From: Nitrospirota bacterium
GTDB taxonomy: Bacteria > Nitrospirota > Thermodesulfovibrionia > Thermodesulfovibrionales > UBA9159
Length of the DNA: 64,000 nucleotides
Direction of reading: 5' to 3'
Assembly: GCA_021790195.1 (NCBI GenBank)
Contig: JAJYIF010000008.1
Span: 62,001 to 126,000, forward strand
Shown here: positions 46,427-54,643 of the stretch, piece after piece
Layout of the letters: each line of letters starts with the position of its first letter
Numbering within the stretch: position 1 is the first letter of the stretch
Position numbers and translations under genes: made by a program
Notes under the pieces: generated by a model
Told to the model about the DNA's origin: nothing
The model's database searches: none
What the model saw: only the letters and a program-made list of their open reading frames with translations

Positions 46427-47074
46427 TCACTTCGTATATTTTTTCAGGCTCTGCAGGACCTCCATATGAAGCATTTCGGTTTGTATGAAACGGAACTCCA
46501 CCCATTCGCTCTCCTCTTTCGAAAAATCCCCGGAGATGACCGTTGCAGCGAACGACGACCTGAAACTCTTTTCGAGTTCGGGCGCCATCTTATAGAGAGA
46601 GTTCAGGATGAGCTCCGCCCTCTCCTGCATCTTGAACTCTTTCCCTCCTCCCGGAGTCGCCCCGAAGGGAGATATCGGGGACTTCAGACTGACAAGGACA
46701 AAATCAACGTATTCCTTCATGTCGGGGTCTTTCAGTACGGCGAGGAGGACCCGGCTCAGCTTGTATAGCGGAGTCGATGCGGAATCCTTTCCGTGGATTC
46801 CGGCGGACAGCAAAGACCTTTCCACAAAGATGGAGTTTGCGGTAAAACGGATGCCCTTGATCTCCCCGGGACCGAATTCTCTTGCAAGGAGCCGTTTAAT
46901 ATTTCCGCTGAATTCAATCCTCGGCGTAGTGATAGCGAGGGCCGGCTCGAGGAACCTCTGTATCTTGACCGCGCGATAATACAGGACCGCGCTCAGGAGA
47001 AGAATGCCGATCAGCGCAAGACTCAGCAGCGGAGGAGACTGAAAAATCTTTCTTACGGAGCCCGGCTTAGTCAA
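46427..47074 (-). CDS. Membrane-anchored protein of a two-component operon
   Basis: 215 residues with one N-terminal TM (about 14-30) and a basic start. The rest is mixed and probably periplasmic, with Arg-Ile-Glu-Phe-Ser-Gly, Gly-Ile-His-Gly-Lys-Asp and a helical end. No family is recognised. It overlaps the receiver-HEPN gene by four bases, so it is third in the kinase/regulator/membrane-protein operon and may be its target or sensor partner. Confidence 0.75.
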   Translation of the reverse strand: MTKPGSVRKIFQSPPLLSLALIGILLLSAVLYYRAVKIQRFLEPALAITTPRIEFSGNIKRLLAREFGPGEIKGIRFTANSIFVERSLLSAGIHGKDSASTPLYKLSRVLLAVLKDPDMKEYVDFVLVSLKSPISPFGATPGGGKEFKMQERAELILNSLYKMAPELEKSFRSSFAATVISGDFSKEESEWVEFRFIQTEMLHMEVLQSLKKYTK

Positions 47075-47958
47075 ATCTTGGCCTCCAGCAATTTCAGGTC
47101 TTTCGTCGCTGAATCAAAATCTTTTTCGGAAATAGTTGTCGGATGGTGCACGGCCTTGTTCCTGAGGCGCAGTATATGCTGGAAAAGTTCTTTCTTGACG
47201 GGGCTTATCCGGCGGGACCGCTCGAGTGCGCTCAGGCAATCAAAGAGCCCCGGCGGATAGTGACCGAGTATCCTCTTCGTAAAGGCCTTGAGCCGCGTCT
47301 CGAGATGGTGACCGAGGATGAGAGACGCCACCACCCTGTCACCTTTTCTGAAGTAATCCCGGGCGTATTCGGGCGAAAGACCTCCCTGAACGATTCTGAT
47401 ATTCTCGTCCGACTCTGTCTCGCCGGGCGCGATATTCTGTATCTTCTCATAGATCTCGAGACATCTGTCCATCTGGTCCTTTTCGAGGTAGGACTCGGCA
47501 AGGAGGAAGAGTTCACGCAGCCTCTCGGAGGCCCCCCTCTTCTTGAAGGCAAAAGAGTATGCCCTGCGAAAAGTATCGGTCTTGTCGTCTTTTTTGTCGA
47601 GCACGTCGAAATGTCTCGCCCAGCGCTTCACCTTCAACACGTTGTCTTTTGTAAAGCGGAACAACCGCTCGGTGACCTCGCTCTTGTTGAGCTTGCCGCT
47701 CACGACCACGATACTCAGGGTCGGATAGCTCTCGAAGAATTCTGGAAGCGCATCTATGCCTTCGTCCATGCGGTCGAATTCTATATCGAGGGTCAGAAGA
47801 TCGAACGTCTGGGATTTCAGGAGTTCCCGCGCCCTTGTTATCCCGGGGGCCTCCTGGAATTGGAGGTCTTGTTCCTCGGCACCGAGCGCTCTCTGGATTT
47901 CGAGCTTCAGGAGCTCTCTGTCCTCATAATCGTCGTCGGCAATCAGTATTCTAAACAT
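47071..47958 (-). CDS. Response regulator with TPR-like middle and HEPN-like C-terminus
   Basis: 295 residues. A receiver domain spans about 1-125 (acidic Asp-Asp-Asp; phospho-acceptor in Leu-Thr-Leu-Asp-Ile-Glu). Residues 140-180 are TPR-like (Glu-Leu-Phe-Leu-Leu-Ala-Glu-Ser-Tyr-Leu). The last 95 residues are helical and end with Arg266-Asn-Lys-Ala-Val-His271, an Rx4H motif as in HEPN/DUF4145 domains. HEPN proteins are often RNases, but some are catalytically silent. It overlaps the kinase gene by eight bases. Confidence 0.85.
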   Translation of the reverse strand: MFRILIADDDYEDRELLKLEIQRALGAEEQDLQFQEAPGITRARELLKSQTFDLLTLDIEFDRMDEGIDALPEFFESYPTLSIVVVSGKLNKSEVTERLFRFTKDNVLKVKRWARHFDVLDKKDDKTDTFRRAYSFAFKKRGASERLRELFLLAESYLEKDQMDRCLEIYEKIQNIAPGETESDENIRIVQGGLSPEYARDYFRKGDRVVASLILGHHLETRLKAFTKRILGHYPPGLFDCLSALERSRRISPVKKELFQHILRLRNKAVHHPTTISEKDFDSATKDLKLLEAKI

Positions 47959-48988
47959 CTAGGGTCTCCTCGACAAAAGGAAGGTTGACGATGATCTCCG
48001 CGCCTTTTCCCGGGGCCGTATATTCTTTGCCGACCCTGATCTTCCCGGCATGAAGGCCTATGACGTATTTCACAAAGTACAGGCCCTGTCCCCATCCCTC
48101 GAGGCTCTTGCCTTTGTAAAAACATTTGTCGGCGCGCTCCTCATCCATACCCACGCCCTCGTCCCGGAAAGAGACAGACACATACTGTCGTCTGCCGTCT
48201 ATATCGGTTGCGCACGAGACGGATATGCGGGCGCGGGCCTGCTCCGGTTTCTTGAACTTGATGGCATTGTCGATCAGGTTTTCAAACACGGTCTTCAGCA
48301 GGACCCTCGATGCGAATATGACCGGGGCGTGCGCAGGGCCGCCGAACCTGATCTCCGCGAGGTCGCCGTATTGCCCGGCCAGGGACGTCAGCATCCCGCT
48401 CAGATCTACCTTGTCGAAATCCATCAGACCCGCTTCGCGCTCGTCGGAGATGCGCTTGAAGATATCTATGTCCGCAAAGAGCTTGTCCATGTTGCCGTCT
48501 ATCCTCTCTTTCACTTCAGGCGGCAGTTCCGAAAGAAGGTCGATCCTCCGCTTGATCCTTCCGAGATTGTTCTTGAATTCGTGGCCTATGGTGGCAGAGA
48601 TGTAGCGGATGAACTCATTACGCCGCGCTATCTCCTGGTTTTTTGCGACGAGCAGTCTGTTCTCGCGGGACCTGCGCTGCTTCTGCTGGTACACAAGGGT
48701 CAGGTAGATGCTCAATATGGCAAAGGATACGACCATCGCGAAGAAGGCGACCTCGGAGACCTTGTCTGAAGCCCTGAGAAGGCCTGCCATTATAGAGAGA
48801 CGCTCCTCCAGACCAATTTCCACAGGGATCGTGTAAAGTTGCTTCCACGGCATAAGAAACGGGGCAAGGCGGTCGAAGGGGGGAAGGAACCTGTCGAAAT
48901 AGACCATTCCGAGGAGGAGCCAGATGGCCGCCGTCAAAGCAATCATCGTCAGACGCCGGAATTTGTCGAAGGTGCCGGCAAAACGCAT
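47951..48988 (-). CDS. Membrane sensor histidine kinase
   Basis: 345 residues. TM1 is about 12-32 and TM2 about 80-100, enclosing a 45-residue periplasmic loop. The phospho-acceptor His136 sits in Ile-Gly-His-Glu-Phe-Lys-Asn-Asn-Leu. The ATPase domain has Asn-Leu-Ile-Asp-Asn-Ala, Asp-Glu-Gly-Val-Gly-Met and Gly-Trp-Gly-Gln-Gly-Leu-Tyr-Phe-Val. It has no HAMP or PAS domain. It is first of a three-gene operon with overlapping starts and presumably phosphorylates the receiver-HEPN protein. Confidence 0.9.
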   Translation of the reverse strand: MRFAGTFDKFRRLTMIALTAAIWLLLGMVYFDRFLPPFDRLAPFLMPWKQLYTIPVEIGLEERLSIMAGLLRASDKVSEVAFFAMVVSFAILSIYLTLVYQQKQRRSRENRLLVAKNQEIARRNEFIRYISATIGHEFKNNLGRIKRRIDLLSELPPEVKERIDGNMDKLFADIDIFKRISDEREAGLMDFDKVDLSGMLTSLAGQYGDLAEIRFGGPAHAPVIFASRVLLKTVFENLIDNAIKFKKPEQARARISVSCATDIDGRRQYVSVSFRDEGVGMDEERADKCFYKGKSLEGWGQGLYFVKYVIGLHAGKIRVGKEYTAPGKGAEIIVNLPFVEETLDV

Positions 48989-49029
48989 ACTATAATCTTA
49001 CCTTATAATGATCTGCTAAACTCGACAGC

Positions 49030-49764
49030 TTATCGGCTGCCGCAGGCCGGGCAATCCGGGTCCTTCGGCACCCTGAATGTCCTGAACTCCGTCTTGCTCC
49101 CATCCCAGACAAGGAGCTTCCCTTTCAGGTTTGAGCCCACCCCTGTAAGATACTTGACCGCTTCGAGGGCCTGAAGGCAGCCTATAACACCCGGTGTGGC
49201 CCCGAGTACGGGGAAGACCTCACTGGGAGGCGCTTCAGGGAAGAGACAGCGCAGGCAAGGGGTCTCCGGAGATTTTATGAAGGAGAGCCTTCCGTCCATC
49301 CCCCAGATGCTGCCGTAGACCAGCGGTATGTTCTTTCTTATAGCGCATTCGTTAAGAAGATACCTCGTGGGAAAATTATCCATACAGTCGAGGATCAACT
49401 CCGAGTCGCCGACCAGCTCGTCTACGTTTTCCGCCACTATCTTGTCGGTGAAGGCGGACACCTTTATGTCAGGGTTAAGCTTCTCTATCGTCTGTCTGGC
49501 GGAGACGGCCTTGTTAGTGCCTATGCGCGTATGATCGTGCAATATCTGTCTGTTGAGGTTAGACCAGTCAGGCGAATCAAAATCGCAGATCCTGATATGG
49601 CCGATCCCGGCCACGGCAAGGTATATGGAAACCGGAGAGCCGAGACCCCCTGCGCCGGCAATGAAGATCGTGGACTGCTTGAGTTTCCTCTGGGTCTCCT
49701 CGCCCCAGCCCTCCATAAGCATCTGCCTGTGGTACCGCTTAAGTTCTTCTTCCGAGAAATTCAT
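49030..49764 (-). CDS. ThiF/MoeB/HesA-family adenylating enzyme
   Basis: 244 residues. It has Gly-Ala-Gly-Gly-Leu-Gly-Ser-Pro for ATP, Asp-Asn-Phe-Pro-Thr-Arg-Tyr-Leu-Leu-Asn, and a zinc site formed by Cys-Leu-Arg-Cys and Cys-Pro-Ala-Cys. These E1-like enzymes adenylate the C-terminal Gly of a sulfur-carrier protein such as MoaD or ThiS. I see no rhodanese domain and no sulfur-carrier gene nearby, so the partner is uncertain. Confidence 0.92.
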   Translation of the reverse strand: MNFSEEELKRYHRQMLMEGWGEETQRKLKQSTIFIAGAGGLGSPVSIYLAVAGIGHIRICDFDSPDWSNLNRQILHDHTRIGTNKAVSARQTIEKLNPDIKVSAFTDKIVAENVDELVGDSELILDCMDNFPTRYLLNECAIRKNIPLVYGSIWGMDGRLSFIKSPETPCLRCLFPEAPPSEVFPVLGATPGVIGCLQALEAVKYLTGVGSNLKGKLLVWDGSKTEFRTFRVPKDPDCPACGSR

Positions 49765-49800
49765 CCCTTCCTCCCCTTGACGAAAAACTTTTCATAGAAG

Positions 49801-49838
49801 AGGACAGGGAGCCGTGAAGCTCCCTGTCCTCCTTTTTT
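49801..49838 (+). terminator. Perfect 12-bp stem-loop followed by Ts (plus strand)
   Basis: AGGACAGGGAGC, a six-base loop, then GCTCCCTGTCCT and CCTTTTTT. It has the form of a rho-independent terminator on the plus strand, although the flanking genes are on the minus strand. It may block plus-strand (antisense) transcription or act bidirectionally on the c-heme porin transcript. Confidence 0.75.
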
Positions 49839-49953
49839 CGAACACTCCCCGCGCCGGTCACAGCGCGTAAATATTATGATACATTCCGCCGTTATCTTTA
49901 ATCAACACGGCACGGAGCGCGACGGGCCGGACCTTCAATAATTCCGGCAGTCT

Positions 49954-51303
49954 TCAGAAGGCGAACCACGCAAGGAGATAGATCGTATTGTTGAATGAGG
50001 CATTTGTGCCGAAACCGTCATAGTTCGAGTGCGCCCCGTTGAATTTGTTATACAGGACGTACTGCAACGAAAGCTTGCTGTATTTCCAGGGCAGATAATC
50101 TGCCTGGAACACGAAGCCGTTGCTGTTCGGGCTTCCGGTCGCGCTCCCGCTTATCTGGGAGGGAGAATAAAGTGTCGGGTCCGTATCTCCGGTGGTGGAG
50201 AAATATTCGACCGATCCGCCGACATCGCCGACGGGGCTCCGGTAGTGGTAATTGACATTTGCCCTGAAAGTCCTGAGGATATCGGACGGGTTTGCCGTAC
50301 TTCCTAATGGAAAACTAGCCTTCCAGTCCTGCTTCTCATGGATCCACGTGGTCTGAAGCGAGAATCTGTGTTTTTGGGCTATATATTGATACTGGGCGTC
50401 CAGGGCTATGTCTGTGAACTGATCCGTCGGTCCGCTGCTTCCGCCCCCGGGGAAGATGTCAGCTACAAGGCCGTATGTCCCGATTGATAAGGAGTGCTCC
50501 TGCCACTCGTGTTGAAGGACGAGCCGCCAATAAGGAACCGCTCCATCTACCACAGTGTCTGTTGAGGTGCCGGCGCCGAGCGGTTTTGTTATACCATTCC
50601 GTGTCGTGCGGTATACGGAGCCTTCTAAATACAGCAACTTGTTCCAGTAGAAATATGCGCCGACACCGCCCACCTGCTGGGCCAGCGCGCCGTCGATTAC
50701 TGTGCCCGCAGCCGGTGTATTGGCGACTGCCGAAGTTGCGGGAGGGAAGCCCCATGCGGGCGTGCTGTTCCAGACGTCCTGGACCGTTGGATTATTATTT
50801 ACGGTCAACCCGAACGTGAGGCCCTTTCCGGCGAGCGTTGTCTTGCCCGCAAACCTGATATCTGTATTGTCCAGAAAGACGCTGTTGCCCACGGCGTCAT
50901 ACGTCGCCTGTATGAACGCCCCTAATTTGTCGTAAATCTTTCCGCCGTAGAAAATGCTCAGGGCCTGCGGCAAATTGGTCTTGTCGGTCACCCTGTTCTC
51001 AGAATCGAAAGGGGCCACACCATTGGTCAGTCCCCTCGCGCCAGTGTAAGAGAACTGGGCCACGGCCGCGAGCGGAGGGGGAAACTGGTATGGCTTTGCA
51101 CTTTCGCTCTCAACATATCCTTGAAGTTTAAAGTCCCGTCCCACCGGCGTGAGTTCAGGAAAGACGGTATGGCAGTCACTGCAATCCATACCGGTCTGCC
51201 GCGCAAAGCTCGGTATCGCCGAAGCCTCGTTGAGCGGCGCCAACAATATGCATCCCAGTGCACACGACAACATTACTATTCTGCTAAGTCTGTGCATCAT
51301 CAT
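49954..51303 (-). CDS. Outer-membrane beta-barrel protein with N-terminal c-heme motif
   Basis: 449 residues with GAGGAG before the ATG run. The signal peptide ends near residue 29. A c-heme motif Cys-Ser-Asp-Cys-His is at 41-45, followed by Thr-Val-Phe-Pro-Glu-Leu-Thr-Pro-Val-Gly-Arg. The rest is alternating beta-strand-like sequence with aromatic girdle residues, ending in Trp-Phe-Ala-Phe as many barrels do. Heme-plus-barrel proteins of this kind are known in Nitrospira-like and delta-proteobacterial genomes and may move electrons or bind substrates at the outer membrane; the function is not fixed. Confidence 0.82.
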   Translation of the reverse strand: MMMHRLSRIVMLSCALGCILLAPLNEASAIPSFARQTGMDCSDCHTVFPELTPVGRDFKLQGYVESESAKPYQFPPPLAAVAQFSYTGARGLTNGVAPFDSENRVTDKTNLPQALSIFYGGKIYDKLGAFIQATYDAVGNSVFLDNTDIRFAGKTTLAGKGLTFGLTVNNNPTVQDVWNSTPAWGFPPATSAVANTPAAGTVIDGALAQQVGGVGAYFYWNKLLYLEGSVYRTTRNGITKPLGAGTSTDTVVDGAVPYWRLVLQHEWQEHSLSIGTYGLVADIFPGGGSSGPTDQFTDIALDAQYQYIAQKHRFSLQTTWIHEKQDWKASFPLGSTANPSDILRTFRANVNYHYRSPVGDVGGSVEYFSTTGDTDPTLYSPSQISGSATGSPNSNGFVFQADYLPWKYSKLSLQYVLYNKFNGAHSNYDGFGTNASFNNTIYLLAWFAF

Positions 51304-51460
51304 AGTTTCTCCTCTTCCTTAAGTTGGCTCTTTCGCTGAATTGACGGCCTTATCTACAGTCGCTTAATCCCCAGTCTATCATCAATTCGGGAAAAAGCCA
51401 TAAGGCGGTTGTAATCTCGAAAATAGGTGCAGAAAAGAGAAGGGGCCTTCGATGGAGGGA

Positions 51461-51500
51461 AAGTTCCGGGAGCCGGTCACAGACCCGCTCCCGCGGGAGA
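51461..51500. repeat. Direct repeat, left copy
   Basis: A 40-base segment from AAGTTCCGGGAGCC to CTCCCGCGGGAGA, nearly the same as 53792-53832. It contains an inverted GGGAGC/GCTCCC pair and a 12-base palindrome. It bounds the foreign-looking segment on the left. Confidence 0.85.
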
Positions 51501-51513
51501 GAAAAGATTTCAC

Positions 51514-51542
51514 TTGACGTGGCGTCTGCAATTCTCTATATT
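51514..51542 (+). promoter_or_regulatory. Sigma-70-type promoter
   Basis: TTGACG, a 17-base spacer, TATATT. It lies 32 bases before a GTG start preceded by AAGGAGG. This promoter should drive the chimeric TPR ORF. Confidence 0.7.
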
Positions 51543-51574
51543 CAAAGTAGACCGCATGGGAAGGAGGATATTGC

Positions 51575-52720
51575 GTGCCAGGCGGCGGGATCGATCCACG
51601 GTCAGTTCAGTATTCGGCGTCTATGAAGAATTTCACGCCTTTCCCAAGCGGCAAGCCTGACAAGCAGGCCCTTCATCTCGAAACCCTTACCAAGAGAAGA
51701 CTCTGCGAATTTTTGACTGAGCAGGCTTTCAAAGGACATGTACGGCATTCTCTCAGACTTCTCCTGTTCCGCCTTTCACAGGCTCATCCCATGTGGCGCT
51801 TGGTGCGACGTTGGCTCAGGTTTTTGAACCTCTTTCTGCGAGATATGCCTGTTTATGCAGGCACGTTATTTTCGGGTAGTGCAATAGGAGGGGCCGGCGG
51901 TATATTGCAGACTGCGGGAAGGGCGCCACCTACCTTTCTTGATGCGCGTCAATTGCATCCAGCCTCATCAAATCTGAGCGCCCCTACAGCACAGAAATCC
52001 ATCGTGTTCGCCTTTTTGCTTCGCCCTATAGTCCTGAAACTGAGAAAAATCAAGATGAGCCTGGAACAAAGAACACAAAATGCGCAAAATGAGATTGAGG
52101 CAAAAAAGCCCGGTTTTCTGAAGAAAGCAGCAGTTGCAGCCATGGTGATACTTTCGCTTGGGGCGTACAAGGCAAACGCTGCGGATATGGGCGTAGCCTA
52201 CAAGCAGACCCCGCAAGGCCAGACGAAAGGTCAAGCTGCAATTACTGTAGGAAACGGAGTTTATGACAAGAGTGGTAAACTTATAGGTGTAAGAGCAGGA
52301 AACGCAGTTAGAGATGCAGAAGGAAACAACTACGCAATCCAAGACCTCGTCCCACAAAGTCACACGTACATTAAGCAGCAAAGTCCATACCAAGACATTG
52401 ATGAGCAGATACGGCGAAACCCAAACGAAGCAAAGTTGTATATACAGAAAGCTAATGATATGATAAAAAACAGATCATCACCAGAAAAAATAATAGAAAT
52501 GTTAGAAACTGTTTTAAAATTAAAAAAAGATGGTACTTTAAAATGGACACAAAATGATTTGGTAGAAGTTTATTATACGCTTGGTTTAGAATATTATGCA
52601 CTTGGGAGATACAATAAATCAATAGAAAACTTTTCGCAAGTAAAAAAAACAAATCCGTTGCACGAAAAAGTTAAATTTGCAGAATATAGTATATCACAAA
52701 TTAGAAATCTGCAAAAATAA
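51575..52720 (+). CDS. Chimeric exported TPR-like protein, atypical composition
   Basis: 381 residues from a GTG with a strong AAGGAGG. The first 160 residues have host-like GC content and no recognisable domain. From the internal Met at 52055 the sequence changes: a signal-type hydrophobic segment ends Ala-Asn-Ala-Ala-Asp, then a linker, then at least one TPR-like motif (Leu-Gly-Leu-Glu-Tyr-Tyr-Ala-Leu-Gly-Arg-Tyr). The last third is very AT-rich, with many AAA, TTA and ATA codons unlike any neighbour. The real foreign gene may start at 52055. It is convergent with the Cys-rich gene. Confidence 0.55.
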   Translation: MPGGGIDPRSVQYSASMKNFTPFPSGKPDKQALHLETLTKRRLCEFLTEQAFKGHVRHSLRLLLFRLSQAHPMWRLVRRWLRFLNLFLRDMPVYAGTLFSGSAIGGAGGILQTAGRAPPTFLDARQLHPASSNLSAPTAQKSIVFAFLLRPIVLKLRKIKMSLEQRTQNAQNEIEAKKPGFLKKAAVAAMVILSLGAYKANAADMGVAYKQTPQGQTKGQAAITVGNGVYDKSGKLIGVRAGNAVRDAEGNNYAIQDLVPQSHTYIKQQSPYQDIDEQIRRNPNEAKLYIQKANDMIKNRSSPEKIIEMLETVLKLKKDGTLKWTQNDLVEVYYTLGLEYYALGRYNKSIENFSQVKKTNPLHEKVKFAEYSISQIRNLQK

Positions 52721-52731
52721 AAAATGCTTTT

Positions 52732-53694
52732 CTAAGTTTTGGGGTTACAACATTGTGAACCTGCTGAGCATTTTGTATTATCTTGGATGATGGTATTTTT
52801 ATTTGGATCGCAAGACTCTGTCGAAGGATTAAAGCATTTTCCTTTGTTGGCAGGCCCGCACTGCGTGCCTGTTTGCGTTGTTTGGTCTATTTTTGCGCAG
52901 CAGACAGGATTAGTGTTATCACATCCTGTTGCGCTTGTATCTATGCTGGAAGTATATCCGCCTCCTGCTGCTTTGCTGTCACAGTCTGTCTGTGTTGTAC
53001 AAACACCGTTTAATCCAGCAGCATTAATCTGGTCTATCACACAAGATTTAGAACCAGTTGGTGTTGTAGCTGTTGATGATCCTGTGCAGCATTTTAGATT
53101 CCCATCACAAGCTGTTTTAGGTGAGGTTATTTCAACTCCTGATGTGCATGAAGGGAGACAGAAACCCTGGTAAGAAGGACCTGATCCACCTATGTCATAG
53201 GTGCAACTTTTTGGGGTGCAACAATACGGGGTTGCAGTATCAGTACAACCTGACTGAGTATCAAGCATCCCGTTGAAATTCAGGTTCCAGTCATATCCAA
53301 ACGCAGCCATGCATGCCTTGTTTGCAAGACCGCCTGCGCCGCCGCCAAGCATTTCCATAACCTGGGAGTTGTCATATCTTGTGTCAAAGTCATTAATGGA
53401 GCTGTCTATTCCTTCGTACATTCCTCCAACGCCTGCGCTGATGTACTTCAAGATATCGCTGTCCTGGACATCCAGAACCTTTTTTCCTCCAAGAGGAGAG
53501 CAGCCAGTCATTGCCATCATTAGGACGTCATTTGCGACCTGGCAGACATACTGCGAGAATATCATCTTGCATGCTTCGCTCTTGTAGTTCCCGCTGGATT
53601 TGACAGAAACCAGGCAGTTCTTCATGCTGTTTAGTATATTTCTCAGCTGCTGTATTCTCTTGTAAATCCCGGTCAGGCAGGCAGTCTGAAGCAT
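52732..53694 (-). CDS. Cys-rich protein, probably a 5'-truncated foreign gene
   Basis: 320 residues from the ATG at 53694. The frame stays open and protein-like for about 25 more codons, to near 53773, without a start, suggesting the true N-terminus is missing. The first half is helical with conserved-looking cysteines (Ala-Cys-Leu-Thr-Gly, Lys-Asn-Cys-Leu-Val, Tyr-Val-Cys-Gln). The second half is a Ser/Thr-rich array of Cys-Cys motifs (Tyr-Cys-Cys, Lys-Cys-Cys, Val-Cys-Cys, Gln-Cys-Cys). The GC content is lower than the flanks. The general look recalls large Cys-rich membrane proteins of small archaea, but that is only an impression. Confidence 0.6.
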   Translation of the reverse strand: MLQTACLTGIYKRIQQLRNILNSMKNCLVSVKSSGNYKSEACKMIFSQYVCQVANDVLMMAMTGCSPLGGKKVLDVQDSDILKYISAGVGGMYEGIDSSINDFDTRYDNSQVMEMLGGGAGGLANKACMAAFGYDWNLNFNGMLDTQSGCTDTATPYCCTPKSCTYDIGGSGPSYQGFCLPSCTSGVEITSPKTACDGNLKCCTGSSTATTPTGSKSCVIDQINAAGLNGVCTTQTDCDSKAAGGGYTSSIDTSATGCDNTNPVCCAKIDQTTQTGTQCGPANKGKCFNPSTESCDPNKNTIIQDNTKCSAGSQCCNPKT

Positions 53695-53791
53695 GGTTGT
53701 ATACTGTGTCTTTGGGTCCTTGTCTCCTTCCGCAAATTTCCCTTCTATGCCCTTAAAACTACAAAGACATACGAAGGTCAGCTATATAGCG

Positions 53792-53832
53792 AAGGTTCCG
53801 GGAGCCGGTTACAGGCACGCTCCCGCGGGAGA
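53792..53832. repeat. Direct repeat, right copy
   Basis: 41 bases matching 51461-51500 except for one indel and about three substitutions. It lies 14 bases past the hepT stop, where its hairpin could also act as a transcription terminator for the toxin-antitoxin operon. Confidence 0.85.
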
Positions 53833-53846
53833 AGCGAGGTACTGTT

Positions 53847-54185
53847 CTATTCTATCTTGAGGAGTTTCTTCTCAAGTTCAGGCAGGTCCGCTTTGACTAC
53901 GTTCCAAACAATACCGTAATCCACTACGTCATAGGCATGGATTATTCGGTTTCTCATGCCGATAATCCTCCGCCACTCTATTTCCTTATGTCTATTCCTG
54001 AAAGAGACGGAGACCCGGGAGGCTGCCTCGCCTATTATCTCCAGATTCCTGACAACCGCGTCCCGCAGCATCTCATTAGCGGCGAAATCTTTTTCCTTTG
54101 TCCCTTTGCAAAAACGCTTTATCTTCCGAACAGCCTCTATGATGTCATCAACATAAACAAGATCGTCCTTCTTGCCCGTACTCAT
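53847..54185 (-). CDS. hepT: HepT-like toxin (HEPN/DUF86)
   Basis: 112 residues with the Rx4HxY motif (Arg78-Asn-Arg-Ile-Ile-His83-Ala-Tyr85) of HepT HEPN RNases. In known systems HepT is silenced when its MntA partner AMPylates the Tyr of this motif. It overlaps the mntA-like gene by four bases and sits beside the right direct repeat. Assignment to a type VII toxin-antitoxin pair is by gene order and motifs. Confidence 0.9.
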   Translation of the reverse strand: MSTGKKDDLVYVDDIIEAVRKIKRFCKGTKEKDFAANEMLRDAVVRNLEIIGEAASRVSVSFRNRHKEIEWRRIIGMRNRIIHAYDVVDYGIVWNVVKADLPELEKKLLKIE

Positions 54186-54463
54186 AATATAGCCGTCAAG
54201 TCCTTGTCCACGTGGGCCTTCAGGCGCGGCTTAAGAGAGCGATAAATCACAACGTCCACTTTCTTGCCAAGCTCGTCTTCCAGCTCCTGCTCCACCCCCA
54301 CAAGATCGAGAAGCGAAAACTTGGCATCAGGCGGCTCTATAGCGACGTCTATATCGTGGTAGCGCCTGGCTCTGCGGGCGAAACTCCCAAAAATGTACGC
54401 TTCGGTTATGCCATAACTCTTAAGCGTGCTTCTTATGGTTTCAACTATTTCCTCGTGTTTCAT
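54182..54463 (-). CDS. mntA: MntA-like minimal nucleotidyltransferase antitoxin
   Basis: 93 residues from the ATG at 54463 with AAGGG upstream; the frame extends to 54535 without a site. The nucleotidyltransferase motif Gly-Ser-Phe-Ala-Arg-Arg followed by Asp37-Ile-Asp39 is intact. It AMPylates and neutralises HepT in characterised pairs. The expected Gly-Ser-Phe...Asp-x-Asp spacing is kept. Confidence 0.88.
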   Translation of the reverse strand: MKHEEIVETIRSTLKSYGITEAYIFGSFARRARRYHDIDVAIEPPDAKFSLLDLVGVEQELEDELGKKVDVVIYRSLKPRLKAHVDKDLTAIL

Positions 54464-54643
54464 ATTTCCCTTAAAACTCTTGTCTTGTTCGTCGGTTTCT
54501 CGTTGGTTTTTGATTAAGGATACCATTAGGCCCAAGTGTTGTCAAAAAAGCGGCTGTTCTTCAGGATGAATATATGCTGAGCGGCGAGGTAAGAAAACAT
54601 GCCGCAATACATACCCACATAGAGAAATCCGAACCACATGCGC

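Noticed and set aside
46622-46979. Plus-strand ORFs across 46.2-47.3 kb
   Set aside because: They are antisense to the overlapping three-gene minus-strand operon, which has recognisable domains.
51461-53832. CRISPR array or integron
   Set aside because: Only two repeat copies 2.3 kb apart, no spacers, no integrase.
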